A stretch of DNA of 64,000 nucleotides, taken from JBJHDF01 sp050486405. GTDB taxonomy: Bacteria > Pseudomonadota > Gammaproteobacteria > Pseudomonadales > Cellvibrionaceae. Location: assembly GCA_050486405.1 (NCBI GenBank), contig JBJHDF010000016.1, positions 1-64,000 of the forward strand, read 5' to 3'. Position numbers and translations under genes: made by a program. Shown piece by piece: positions 50,823 through 58,893 of this stretch. Positions within the stretch are counted from its first letter, which is position 1, and every line of letters begins with the position of its first letter. Below the pieces are notes generated by a model that ran no database searches, was not told where the DNA came from, and saw only the letters and a list, made by a program, of their open reading frames with translations.

Positions 50823-51531
50823 AGCAGCCCTCAGCTCCTGCCGCAACCGGGGTTTTACCCTGGTCGAAGTACTCATGGCCATCTTTATCAGCGCCCTGAT
50901 CGCCACCATCTCCTATCAGGCCCTGAGTACCGCACAGCGCACCGCCGAAGGCACCAAGGACGTACTGCATAAGTTCAACCAATTGGATCGCACCTGGCAG
51001 ACCATCGCCGCCGATCTGCGCCACCTGCTGCCCCCGCAACCGGGCCCGGAGGGCGTAAGTAACCTGTTTTTCGCCGAAAGCCTCAGGGGCGACGCCCAGG
51101 GCCGCCAAACCGTGATGTACTTTAACCGACGCGGCTGGCTGAACCCCATGGAAAGGCCCCGCAGCGATCTGCAACAGGTGCGCTACCGCGTTGAGGAAGG
51201 CGTGCTGTGGCGGGATTTCCGCCCCCACCGCAATCTGCCCATGGACGAATTTGAATTCGAACGTTCAGCCTACCAGCAGCGCCTGCTGGAAGGGGTTCAG
51301 GACGTGCAATTGCGCTTTCTGTCCCCGTCCCTGGCCTCCACCCGGGGCCGTTCGGCGCTTCAAGGCGAAAACTACACCCGCGACTGGGAACCCACCTGGC
51401 CCACTGTGGATGCCTCCTTCGGCGGCGTTTCCCAGGAGGCGTTGATGCTGCCCCTGGCGGTGGTGGTGCGCATCGAAGTCGAGCATGTGGGAACTATCGA
51501 ACGACTCTATGAAATTGTCACTGTGCAGTAA
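50815..51531 (+). CDS. gspJ: Minor pseudopilin GspJ
   Basis: 238 residues. Leader ends SSCRNRG, then FTLVEVLMAIFISALIATISYQAL. Contains the typical LDRTWQTIAADLRHLLP and RYRVEEGVLWRDFRP. The start overlaps gspI by eight bases. Confidence 0.94.
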   Translation: MTEAALSSCRNRGFTLVEVLMAIFISALIATISYQALSTAQRTAEGTKDVLHKFNQLDRTWQTIAADLRHLLPPQPGPEGVSNLFFAESLRGDAQGRQTVMYFNRRGWLNPMERPRSDLQQVRYRVEEGVLWRDFRPHRNLPMDEFEFERSAYQQRLLEGVQDVQLRFLSPSLASTRGRSALQGENYTRDWEPTWPTVDASFGGVSQEALMLPLAVVVRIEVEHVGTIERLYEIVTVQ

Positions 51532-52531
51532 AACTCCGGCCGCCCAGGGCGGCGCCGCGCTACTGATCGCGCTGCTGATCGTGACGGTGGTCGCAGCCTT
51601 CGGCGTGCGCTTCGCGACGGACTACCAGTTGAGCGTGGCCCGTGCCGAAAGCCGCTGGCACGGCGCCCAGGCGCGCAGCTATCTGGAGGGCGCCGAACGC
51701 CTGGCCGCCTACCTGCTGCAAGAGGACGACCCCGAGGTGGACAGCCTTATGTCACCCTGGGCCGAGGAACTGCCACCCTTTGATATCGAAGGCGGCTGGC
51801 TGCACGCGCGCATCGAAGACGCCCGGGGGCGCCTGAACCTCAACGACCTGCTCAGCTACCTCGACCCGGAACTGGCACACATGGACCCAAACCGCTTCAC
51901 CGCCGCGCAGCGCCGCTTTATCCGCCTGCTGCAGAGCTTTCCCGAGGAAGCACCAATCAGCGAGGACGAGGCGGTGGCTATACTGGAAGCGGTGGTGGAT
52001 TGGATGGACCCGGACGACGAAGTCACCGGTTTCGGCGGTGCCGAGTCCGGCTATTACCAGTCACTAGATCCGCCACTGCTGCCGGCCAATACCTATTTCA
52101 GCAGTGTCGAGGAACTGCAACTGGTGCGCCATATGACCCCGGAGCTGATGGCGCTGCTGCGACCCTATCTGATCGCGCTGCCGCCGGATCAGGGCATGAA
52201 TCTCAACACCATGCCGCCGCTGCTGCTGGGCACGCTCAACACCGCCGAGCATCTGCAGCCACTGGAGCCCATGGCGGTGGAAATGCTGCTGCAGGAGTGG
52301 CCCCTGGAGGGCTACTATATGAGCGTGACCGAATTTGCGGAAAATCCCGCCTGGGGCAGCATCCTGGCCACCGGCACCAGCAATCTGGACGTCGAGGGGC
52401 TGACGATCAACACCAATTACTTTAAAGTGCTCACCCAAGTGTCGCTGGTGGATCAGCGGCGCAGCATGGAAAGCCTGTTACTGCGCGACCCGCAACGCAT
52501 ACAGGTTATCCAGCGCAGCGATGTCTACTAG
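51509..52531 (+). CDS. gspK: Minor pseudopilin GspK
   Basis: 340 residues from ATG 51509 inside the end of gspJ. Leader ends AAQG, then GAALLIALLIVTVVAAFGVRF, without the +5 Glu, as usual for GspK. GRLNLNDLL, AVVDWMDPDDEVTGFGGAESGYYQ and INLNTMP-like MNLNTMPPLLL are family hallmarks. Caps the pseudopilus tip. Confidence 0.95.
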   Translation: MKLSLCSKTPAAQGGAALLIALLIVTVVAAFGVRFATDYQLSVARAESRWHGAQARSYLEGAERLAAYLLQEDDPEVDSLMSPWAEELPPFDIEGGWLHARIEDARGRLNLNDLLSYLDPELAHMDPNRFTAAQRRFIRLLQSFPEEAPISEDEAVAILEAVVDWMDPDDEVTGFGGAESGYYQSLDPPLLPANTYFSSVEELQLVRHMTPELMALLRPYLIALPPDQGMNLNTMPPLLLGTLNTAEHLQPLEPMAVEMLLQEWPLEGYYMSVTEFAENPAWGSILATGTSNLDVEGLTINTNYFKVLTQVSLVDQRRSMESLLLRDPQRIQVIQRSDVY

Positions 52532-52542
52532 GCTTGCAACTT

Positions 52543-53811
52543 ATGTCACAGCAACTGGTTATTCACTTTGACGACTGCACCCACCACTGCCGTTGGTGCT
52601 ATCTGGATGCGTCCGGCAAACCCCTGTCCGAGCACCGGGGCAGCGGCGATCTGGAGCAACTGGCGCAGACGCTGGGCGAGGGTACTCACCAGGCTTGGCT
52701 GATGATTTCCGGCAGTCGCGTGGTCACCCGGGAAGTACCCTACGCCAAGTCGGAGAAAAAGCATCTGCGCCGCCTGCTGCCCTACCAGTTGGAAGAAACC
52801 CTGATCGGCGATGTGGAACGCTTCCACTTCGCCCTGGGGCCCATGGACGAAAGCACCGCGGCCATCGCCTATGTGGAAAAGGCCTGGCTGCACCAGTTGT
52901 TCGATCAACTGAGCGCCGCCAACGTGGAGATCACCCACTGCTGGCCCGCCCCCCTGCTGTTGCCCATGCCAGCCCAGGAAAACGCCGACAACCCGGAAAG
53001 TACCGGAGACAGGCACTGGGTGCTGCGCGCCGAGGGTGATCAACTCTGGGTGCGCCACGGCACCCACTTGGGTTTCTGCGGGCAGCTGTCCGCCACGCCG
53101 CTGCTGCTGCAACTGCTGATGAACACCGAAGAACAGGTGGAGCAGTTGCCCCAACTGCACCTGCAGGCCACCGATGGTCAATCGCTCGAACAGCTGGCGA
53201 ATCAATTGCCCGCCAAGCTGGCAGAGCAGGTGGTCAGCCAAACCACCGTGGACTTCTGGGACCTGGATTTCGACCGGGCCCACACCAACCTCAGCCAGGG
53301 GGATTTTTCCCAGCGGCTGCCCATCGAGCGCTGGTGGCGCCAGTGGCAGTCGGTGGCGGTGGTGGCCGGCATCTGCCTGGTCACCTATGTGGGCGTGCTG
53401 CTGTTTCAGGTCAATCGCCTGGAGCAGGAACACCAGCAAATTAGCCAAAACACCGAAGCGATTTTTCGCACTGTAGTGCCTCAGGGTCGGTTTCAGTTCC
53501 AGGTTGTGGCAACCCAACTGGATATCATGGCCCGGGATCTGCAGCCGGCCGGCACCTCGGGCCAGGCCATGGACGTGCTGGCCAAAGTGCTGCCGGTGGT
53601 GGCCGGCACCGAGGACCTGGTGCTGCGCAATATCCAATACACGGCCAGCAGCGGTGAACTCAACGCCAATATTCAGGCCGGCACCTTCAGCGCCATCGAA
53701 GCCCTGCGCAGCGGGATCAACCAGCAGGGCCTCAATGCGGAACTGATGGGCACCAGCGTCCAGGGCGATATGCACACCGCCCGGGTGCGCATCAGTCGGG
53801 GAGAAGGCTGA
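52543..53811 (+). CDS. gspL: Type II secretion protein GspL
   Basis: About 422 residues. Cytosolic actin-like domain (SQQLVIHFDD..., PYQLEETLIGDVERFHFALG), one membrane segment (VAVVAGICLVTYVGVLLF) and a periplasmic ferredoxin-like end (EALRSGINQQGLNAELMG). It links GspE to GspM. ATG 52543 chosen over TTG 52534. Its stop overlaps gspM's ATG. Confidence 0.93.
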   Translation: MSQQLVIHFDDCTHHCRWCYLDASGKPLSEHRGSGDLEQLAQTLGEGTHQAWLMISGSRVVTREVPYAKSEKKHLRRLLPYQLEETLIGDVERFHFALGPMDESTAAIAYVEKAWLHQLFDQLSAANVEITHCWPAPLLLPMPAQENADNPESTGDRHWVLRAEGDQLWVRHGTHLGFCGQLSATPLLLQLLMNTEEQVEQLPQLHLQATDGQSLEQLANQLPAKLAEQVVSQTTVDFWDLDFDRAHTNLSQGDFSQRLPIERWWRQWQSVAVVAGICLVTYVGVLLFQVNRLEQEHQQISQNTEAIFRTVVPQGRFQFQVVATQLDIMARDLQPAGTSGQAMDVLAKVLPVVAGTEDLVLRNIQYTASSGELNANIQAGTFSAIEALRSGINQQGLNAELMGTSVQGDMHTARVRISRGEG

Positions 53812-54290
53812 TGAACCGACTGTTCGAACAACTGGCCCGTTTCAACCGCCGGGAACAGGCCATGCTGCTGCTGGGCGGCTTCGCCATCTTTCTCTGGCTG
53901 CTCTGGATGGTGCTGCTCTCGCCCCTGCAGAACCGCCTGGAGCGGCAACTGCAGAGCAACACCTCCGCCATGCAGACACAAAGCGACGTGCAGCTGTACG
54001 CCGCTCGCATCCAGAGCTATCGCGCCCGAGAAGGCCGTAGCACCGGCGACAGCGCCAGTATCAGCCGCATCGTCGACACCTCGCTCAGGGCCAACAATCT
54101 GTCCATGACCAGTCTGCAGCCCGGCACCGCCGGCGAAGTGCGGGTGCGGCTCGACCAGGCGCCCTACGACCGCTTAATGCAGTGGCTCTACGACCTGGAG
54201 TACCGTCACGACCTGAGCATCCAGGATCTGTCCATCGCCGGCGGCAATGAACCCGGCCGGGTGAACGTCACCGTCCGCCTGCGCCAGTGA
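53811..54290 (+). CDS. gspM: Type II secretion protein GspM
   Basis: 159 residues. Cytosolic N-terminus, membrane segment MLLLGGFAIFLWLLWMVLLSPL, and periplasmic ferredoxin-like domain (RIVDTSLRANNLSMTSLQPG; YDRLMQWLYDLEYRHDLSI). Partner of GspL. ATG overlaps the gspL stop by one base. Confidence 0.94.
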   Translation: MNRLFEQLARFNRREQAMLLLGGFAIFLWLLWMVLLSPLQNRLERQLQSNTSAMQTQSDVQLYAARIQSYRAREGRSTGDSASISRIVDTSLRANNLSMTSLQPGTAGEVRVRLDQAPYDRLMQWLYDLEYRHDLSIQDLSIAGGNEPGRVNVTVRLRQ

Positions 54291-54424
54291 CTTTTAACCT
54301 GTTGAATCGTCGCCCGTAAAATACTGCGCAACTGCGCGGACTTGCTTGCATTTCGCGGGCTCGCGCGCCCTTCGGTTGACGGTGGCACACCCTTGTGCCA
54401 CACAACACAAAAGGAATATTCATT

Positions 54425-55177
54425 ATGGCCAAACTGATCTGGATTCCCGTCACCCTGCTGCTCTGGCTGGCCTTTGTCATCAGCCAGACACCTGCGGTCT
54501 GGGGTGCCTGGCTGATCACCCGGGCCAGCGATCAGATCGCTTTGTCCGGCATCAGCGGCAGTCTCTGGCAGGGACAGGCCAGTATGAGCAGCATCCGGCT
54601 GGAGGGGGAAACCTACTCCCTGGGGGAATTGAATTGGCGGATACACCCTACCTCGCTGTTGCGTCTTCACCCCTGCGCCAGCGTGCGGGCCGAGTTGGAG
54701 CGGCAACAGATCGAGGCCGACGCCTGCTCCACCCTGGGCGGCAACATCACGCTGCGCAACGCTAACATCAGCGCCCCCGCCAGCCTGGTGCGCGACCTGC
54801 CGCTTCAGGTGGACGGACAGCTTTCTGCCCACATCCGCGAGCTGCGTTTTCGCAACGACAGGCTCGAGAGCCTGCGCGGCAACATCAGTTGGACCCAGGC
54901 GCGGGTGCACGACGAGCAGCGCTGGTTGACGCTGGGCAGCTTCGCAGCGGAAATTCGCGAGCGCGATGGCGACAGCCTGCAACTGGATGTGTTTCACCTG
55001 GACGGCCCCATAGAGCTGGAGATGGAAGCGGTGTTCGCGTTGAGCGGAGGGGTTTGGCTCAGGGGAGAGTTTGCGCTGGAGCCGCAGTTCAGCACCGAAA
55101 TCGAAGCCGACACATGGTTGCCGTTGATGACAGAGCCCCTGGGCAACGGGCGCTATCGGGTGGACATAAACCTCTGA
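54425..55177 (+). CDS. gspN: Type II secretion protein GspN
   Basis: 250 residues. N-terminal membrane segment LIWIPVTLLLWLAFVISQTPA, then beta-rich periplasmic part: ISGSLWQGQASMSSIRLEG and LGELNWRIHPTSLL are typical of GspN. Its role is accessory and not essential in several systems. It begins 134 bases after gspM with AAGGA upstream, the largest gap in the operon. Confidence 0.9.
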   Translation: MAKLIWIPVTLLLWLAFVISQTPAVWGAWLITRASDQIALSGISGSLWQGQASMSSIRLEGETYSLGELNWRIHPTSLLRLHPCASVRAELERQQIEADACSTLGGNITLRNANISAPASLVRDLPLQVDGQLSAHIRELRFRNDRLESLRGNISWTQARVHDEQRWLTLGSFAAEIRERDGDSLQLDVFHLDGPIELEMEAVFALSGGVWLRGEFALEPQFSTEIEADTWLPLMTEPLGNGRYRVDINL

Positions 55178-55197
55178 CCCGCCCGGAGCCGGGCGGG
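55178..55197. terminator. GC hairpin between the converging gspN and SutA-like genes
   Basis: CCCGCCCGG (55178-55186) and CCGGGCGGG (55189-55197) begin right after the gspN stop and end ten bases before the SutA-like stop. There is no T-run, so it is at best a weak terminator for both directions. Confidence 0.45.
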
Positions 55198-55207
55198 CCA
55201 CAGCACA

Positions 55208-55489
55208 CTAGATGGGGCGACTGCCGTACTCCGGACTGACCTTCTTGGTATAGCCGTTACCGATGTTGGAGGGGACTTCATTGATCTTGCCCCCCCGCGC
55301 CAGAAATTCCGCTATCTGGCCAGACAGCTCCTCCCGCAAGCGTTGCCGCGAAGCAATACTGAAATCCTCCAGCGGCTGCTCCTGCTCGCTGGCCACCAGC
55401 GACACGTCCTCATCGTCCTCCAGAGTATCGCTCTCATCGTCCATCACGTCATCGACGTCGTCTTCTTCCAACTCAATTTTGTCGACCAT
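55208..55489 (-). CDS. Small acidic SutA-like RNA polymerase-binding protein
   Basis: 93 residues from the ATG at 55489, with GGAGG six bases upstream. The first ~45 residues are strongly acidic (ELEEDDVDDVMDDESDTLED). A helix ASRQRLREELSGQIAEFLARGG follows, then the tail VSPEYGSRPI. From memory this matches SutA of Pseudomonas: acidic N-terminus, helix, and disordered tail, binding RNA polymerase during slow growth. Assignment is by overall pattern, not alignment. The open frame upstream to 55651 has no support. Confidence 0.6.
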   Translation of the reverse strand: MVDKIELEEDDVDDVMDDESDTLEDDEDVSLVASEQEQPLEDFSIASRQRLREELSGQIAEFLARGGKINEVPSNIGNGYTKKVSPEYGSRPI

Positions 55490-55705
55490 GATCTGCCTCC
55501 AACCGTTTGCAACCAGAAATAATTTCTGCCTCAGAGAATCCCCCAGTAACGGGGAACGGGGGGCGGTCCAGCCCGAATTGCGTACCTCTCGGGCTACCTT
55601 ATAGCGCAGTCGGGGGTCAACTTCATAACAAATTTTATTTTTTTTTAGCATATTTTTTCCTTAACAATTACACTGTCCTTTATGTTTGGTTATTAACGAA
55701 ACCAC

Positions 55706-56035
55706 ATGAAAACCCTGCTGAAACAGTTCCCGGAGATTCACCACCTGCCCCCCGAGGAGCAGCGGCAGCTGCTGCAACAGGCGCAGGAGGAATTGAACCG
55801 GTCCGACAACAAGCTGGCAAACTGGCGCAACAACCTGCTGCGTTTCGCACTGGTGGCCGCACTCTGCCTGGGACTGGTCTGGTTGGGGCCGCGGCTCGGG
55901 CTCAGTGAGGGCGCCACGGCGGCGGGCATGTTGCTGGTGGTTTTGCCGCTACTGTTCTACCTGCAGCATAGGCGCTACATTGCACAGCTGCGGCCGCTGG
56001 TGAAAAACCTGGCGAAAAAAAAGGCAGCCCCCTGA
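55706..56035 (+). CDS. Hypothetical small membrane protein
   Basis: 109 residues: a soluble helix (LPPEEQRQLLQQAQEELNR), two hydrophobic segments (LLRFALVAALCLGLVWLG and GMLLVVLPLLFYLQ) and a basic end KKKAAP. The pattern (cytosolic ends, two helices) is clear, the family is not. The 216-base gap before it is AT-rich near 55620-55690 and probably holds promoters for this gene and the divergent acidic-protein gene. Confidence 0.6.
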   Translation: MKTLLKQFPEIHHLPPEEQRQLLQQAQEELNRSDNKLANWRNNLLRFALVAALCLGLVWLGPRLGLSEGATAAGMLLVVLPLLFYLQHRRYIAQLRPLVKNLAKKKAAP

Positions 56036-56093
56036 CGGAAGCCGCCCCAATTACTTAGCCGGTGAATACTGATCCGGCGAACATCTATCCGCG

Positions 56094-56432
56094 TCAGATC
56101 GCGTCCGGGCCGGTTTCGCCAGTGCGAATACGGATGACTTCTTCCAGCGGCGAAATAAAGATCTTGCCGTCGCCAATTTTGCCAGTCTGGGCGGCCTTGG
56201 TGATGGCTTCCACCGCCTGCTCCACCTGGGAGTCGTCAACGGCCAGCTCCACCTTCACCTTGGGCAAAAAGTCCACCACGTACTCGGCGCCGCGGTACAG
56301 TTCGGTGTGACCTTTCTGCCGGCCAAAACCCTTGACTTCGGTCACGGTCATACCCTGTACACCAACTTCCGACAGCGCTGTGCGCACGTCGTCCAGTTTG
56401 AAGGGTTTTACTACTGCAGTGATGAGTTTCAT
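56094..56432 (-). CDS. glnK: P-II nitrogen regulatory protein (first paralogue)
   Basis: 112 residues, MKLITAVVKPFKLDDVRTAL. T-loop uridylylation site Y51 is in LYRGAEYVVDF; GKIGDGKIFI is the PII C-terminal signature. Senses 2-oxoglutarate and ATP/ADP and blocks AmtB or controls GlnE/NtrB. It lies 175 bases downstream of amtB on the same strand, an unusual place, with its own AAAGGAA ribosome site. A weak GG-N10-GC element upstream could be a sigma-54 promoter of its own. Confidence 0.92.
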   Translation of the reverse strand: MKLITAVVKPFKLDDVRTALSEVGVQGMTVTEVKGFGRQKGHTELYRGAEYVVDFLPKVKVELAVDDSQVEQAVEAITKAAQTGKIGDGKIFISPLEEVIRIRTGETGPDAI

Positions 56433-56573
56433 TGTCTGTTCCTTTTCTGTGTCTCTAGCTTTCGGGTTGCCTGCGGGACTGAAGTGAGGGGCAGTGTTTA
56501 CGATACACAAAAGCCCTGAAAATCACCACCAGTCCCTGACGCAAAGCGTATTTAGACAATACCCTCAGGGGGT

Positions 56574-56600
56574 GACCGCCGCCACAGTGTGACGGCGGTC
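56574..56600 (-). terminator. Hairpin after amtB
   Basis: GACCGCCGCCACA (56574-56586) pairs with TGTGACGGCGGTC (56588-56600) with one mismatch. It starts eight bases after the amtB stop on the minus strand. No clear T-run, so partial termination or RNA stabilisation is as likely as full termination. Confidence 0.55.
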
Positions 56601-56607
56601 TGTTCAG

Positions 56608-57873
56608 TTACTTGCCGGTGAACTCCGGGTAGGCTTCCATACCGCACTCGGACAGGTCCACACCTTCGTACTCGTCCTCTTCGCTGACGCGGATGCCCAT
56701 AACCATCTTAAGAATGAACCAGACAGCGAAGCTGGTGGCAAATACCCAGATAAAGATGGTTAGAGCGCCGATGATCTGGCCGATAAAGCTGGCATCGCCG
56801 GTGAAAGGCACCACCAACAGGCCGAACAGACCCACGGTACCGTGCACCGAGATGGCGCCTACCGGATCATCGATTTTCAGCTTGTCCAAACCAATGATGG
56901 AGAAGACCACGATCACACCGCCGATGGCGCCGATAATGGTAGCTGCCAGGGCGGACGGCGTATCGGGGCCGGCTGTGATGGCCACCAGGCCAGCCAGAGC
57001 GCCGTTGATGGCCATGGTCAGGTCCGCCTTGCCAAACATAATGCGCGATATCAGCAGGGCCGCGACCAGACCACCGGCGGCGGCAGTGTTGGTGTTCAGG
57101 AATACCAGGGCCACTTCGTTGGCGGAGGCGATATCGCCCAACTTGAGCACCGAGCCACCGTTAAAGCCGAACCAGCCCATCCAGAGGATAAACATACCCA
57201 GAGTGGCCAGGGGCAGATTGGCGCCGGGAATGGCGTGGATTTCGCCATTGGGGCCGTACTTGCCCTTGCGCGCGCCCAGCAGCAGGACACCAGCCAGAGC
57301 AGCGGCGGCACCGGCCATATGCACAATACCGGAGCCGGCAAAGTCGGAGAAGCCCAAATCTTCCAGGTTGTACAAGCCAAACACGTCGGCTCCACCCCAG
57401 GTCCAGCTGCCTTCCATCGGATAGATAACACCCGTCATGACGACAGCGAAAGCGAGGAACGCCCAGAGTTTCATGCGCTCGGCCACGGCACCGGAGACGA
57501 TGGACATGGCAGTGGCCACAAACACCACCTGGAAGAAGAAGTCCGAAGCGAGTGAATACACCGAGTCGCCGTCAAAACCCTCTTCAGCGGAAGCCGCCAG
57601 AGCGTCGGCGACTAAATCGTCTCCACCGGAAATGCCACTGAGGAATATGCCGGCATCACCGTACATAATCGCATAACCGCACACCATATACATGATGCAG
57701 GATATGGAGTACAGCGCGACATTCTTGGTGAGAATTTCCGCGGTGTTCTTGGCGCGGACCAGGCCCGACTCCAACATCGAGAAGCCCGCGGCCATCCACA
57801 TTACCAGCGCGCCACACACCAGAAAATAAAAGGTGTCCATGGCGTACTGCAACTGAAAAATTTGATCTTCCAT
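56608..57873 (-). CDS. amtB: Ammonium transporter AmtB
   Basis: 421 residues, eleven hydrophobic segments. MWMAAGFSMLESGLVRAKNT start region, the phenylalanine gate (FFFQVVF), the twin histidines in SGIVHMAGAAAAL and SVHGTVGLFGLL, and a Glu/Asp-rich cytosolic tail (EEDEYEGVDLSECG). Carries ammonium across the inner membrane and is blocked by GlnK when nitrogen is plentiful. It begins 34 bases after a P-II gene and is followed by a second one. Confidence 0.96.
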   Translation of the reverse strand: MEDQIFQLQYAMDTFYFLVCGALVMWMAAGFSMLESGLVRAKNTAEILTKNVALYSISCIMYMVCGYAIMYGDAGIFLSGISGGDDLVADALAASAEEGFDGDSVYSLASDFFFQVVFVATAMSIVSGAVAERMKLWAFLAFAVVMTGVIYPMEGSWTWGGADVFGLYNLEDLGFSDFAGSGIVHMAGAAAALAGVLLLGARKGKYGPNGEIHAIPGANLPLATLGMFILWMGWFGFNGGSVLKLGDIASANEVALVFLNTNTAAAGGLVAALLISRIMFGKADLTMAINGALAGLVAITAGPDTPSALAATIIGAIGGVIVVFSIIGLDKLKIDDPVGAISVHGTVGLFGLLVVPFTGDASFIGQIIGALTIFIWVFATSFAVWFILKMVMGIRVSEEDEYEGVDLSECGMEAYPEFTGK

Positions 57874-57907
57874 TGCTTGTTCCCCGTCGATTATAAAATT
57901 GTTGAAC

Positions 57908-58246
57908 TTACAGAGCCTGCTCGCCGGTTTCTCCGGTGCGAATCCGGATCACCTGCTCCAGGCTCGATACAAAGATTTTTCCGTCGCCGATCTTGCCGCT
58001 GTTGGCTGCCTTGCTGATGGCCTCCACCAGCGAGTCCAGGTCCGACTCCTTGACCGCAATCTCGACTTTGGTTTTGGGCAGGAAATCCACCACGTATTCG
58101 GCGCCACGGTACAGCTCCGAATGTCCCTTTTGGCGGCCAAAACCCTTGACTTCGGTTACGGTCATGCCGTGTACACCCAACTCGGACAGCGCTTCGCGCA
58201 CCGCGTCGAGCTTGAACGGCTTGATAATGGCTGTTACCAGTTTCAT
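57908..58246 (-). CDS. glnK: P-II nitrogen regulatory protein (second paralogue)
   Basis: 112 residues, MKLVTAIIKPFKLDAVREAL, Y51 in LYRGAEYVVDF, GKIGDGKIFV near the C-terminus. This is the canonical glnK-amtB order, 34 bases before amtB. About three quarters identical to the other P-II by eye. The upstream region carries a likely sigma-54 promoter, NtrC-like sites and a terminator-like hairpin in the leader. GGGAG precedes the ATG. Confidence 0.95.
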   Translation of the reverse strand: MKLVTAIIKPFKLDAVREALSELGVHGMTVTEVKGFGRQKGHSELYRGAEYVVDFLPKTKVEIAVKESDLDSLVEAISKAANSGKIGDGKIFVSSLEQVIRIRTGETGEQAL

Positions 58247-58264
58247 GCGTGAGCTCCCAAAAAG

Positions 58265-58288
58265 CCCCGCGCCAGTGTTGGCGCGGGG
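58265..58288 (-). promoter_or_regulatory. Terminator-like hairpin in the glnK-amtB leader
   Basis: Perfect 10-pair stem CCCCGCGCCA (58265-58274) / TGGCGCGGGG (58279-58288) with a four-base loop. On the minus strand it is followed by CTTTTTGGGAG, that is a T-run and then the glnK ribosome binding site, with the ATG at 58246. It looks like an attenuator or a structure that gates ribosome access. Confidence 0.6.
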
Positions 58289-58364
58289 AAAACACCGGAA
58301 ATACTTCCTGACAACAAATGCGACGCCACAAGGGCTCCGCTGACGTTGTACCTGGGCGAGATTT

Positions 58365-58379
58365 GCACAAGGCAGGCCA
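58365..58379 (-). promoter_or_regulatory. Candidate sigma-54 promoter of glnK-amtB
   Basis: Minus strand TGGCCTGCCTTGTGC: GG and GC are separated by exactly 10 bases, as required at -24/-12, with TGGC and TTGTGC close to the consensus. Transcript start would be near 58353, about 107 bases before the glnK ATG. The fit to nitrogen control of glnK-amtB is good but rests on one element. Confidence 0.5.
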
Positions 58380-58465
58380 ATTCCGAAAATCGACGTAAAA
58401 TCATTGGGTTAAAGAACAATTGAGGTAGCAAGGCCGCTGCCAGATCAGAATCCAGATAGAATAGC

Positions 58466-58513
58466 GCACCAAATAAATGCGGGAGAGCGGGCATAATGCA
58501 CCAATTTTGCACA
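58466..58513. promoter_or_regulatory. Possible NtrC enhancer half-sites
   Basis: TGCACCAATTTTGCACA (58497-58513) matches the left half of the NtrC site TGCACCA and part of the right half; GCACCAAATAAATGC (58466-58480) repeats the GCACCAA core. They lie about 115-160 bases upstream of the predicted sigma-54 start, a normal NtrC distance. The 340-base gap between glnK and ubiK holds these and no visible gene. Confidence 0.35.
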
Positions 58514-58586
58514 CCGACCCTCTAACCCGTTCTTGAGGTACACTGACGGACACGCGTACATCAACCGCCCAGTCGGAGCCCTTACC

Positions 58587-58823
58587 ATGCTGTCCGATCT
58601 CGCTCGACAACTGCTCGATGACTTGGAAAAGCACTTGCCGCCCCTGCCGCGGCGAGAACTGGAGGTCGCGCTGCAGCGCGCCCTGAGCCGGCTGGACCTG
58701 GTAACCCGGGAGGAATTCGACGCCCAGGCCGCCGTATTGGCCCGCAGCCGCCTAAAACTGGAGGCGCTGGAAGCCCGGCTCACTGAATTGGAGGCCGCAC
58801 TGCAACAGCCGGACGGGAATTGA
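58587..58823 (+). CDS. ubiK: Ubiquinone accessory factor UbiK
   Basis: 78 residues: LARQLLDDLEKHLPPLPRRELEVALQRAL, LDLVTREEFDAQAAVLARSRLKLEALEARLTELEA (in parts), the BMFP/DUF526 pattern with a trimeric coiled coil. Helps the aerobic Ubi complex. GGAG lies eight bases before ATG 58587. comM follows. Confidence 0.92.
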   Translation: MLSDLARQLLDDLEKHLPPLPRRELEVALQRALSRLDLVTREEFDAQAAVLARSRLKLEALEARLTELEAALQQPDGN

Positions 58824-58893
58824 TCCGCCCCCGGCGGTCGCGCTATAGTAGCCTCCACAGGGACGCCAACCGCCAGACAACGCAGGGAATGCC

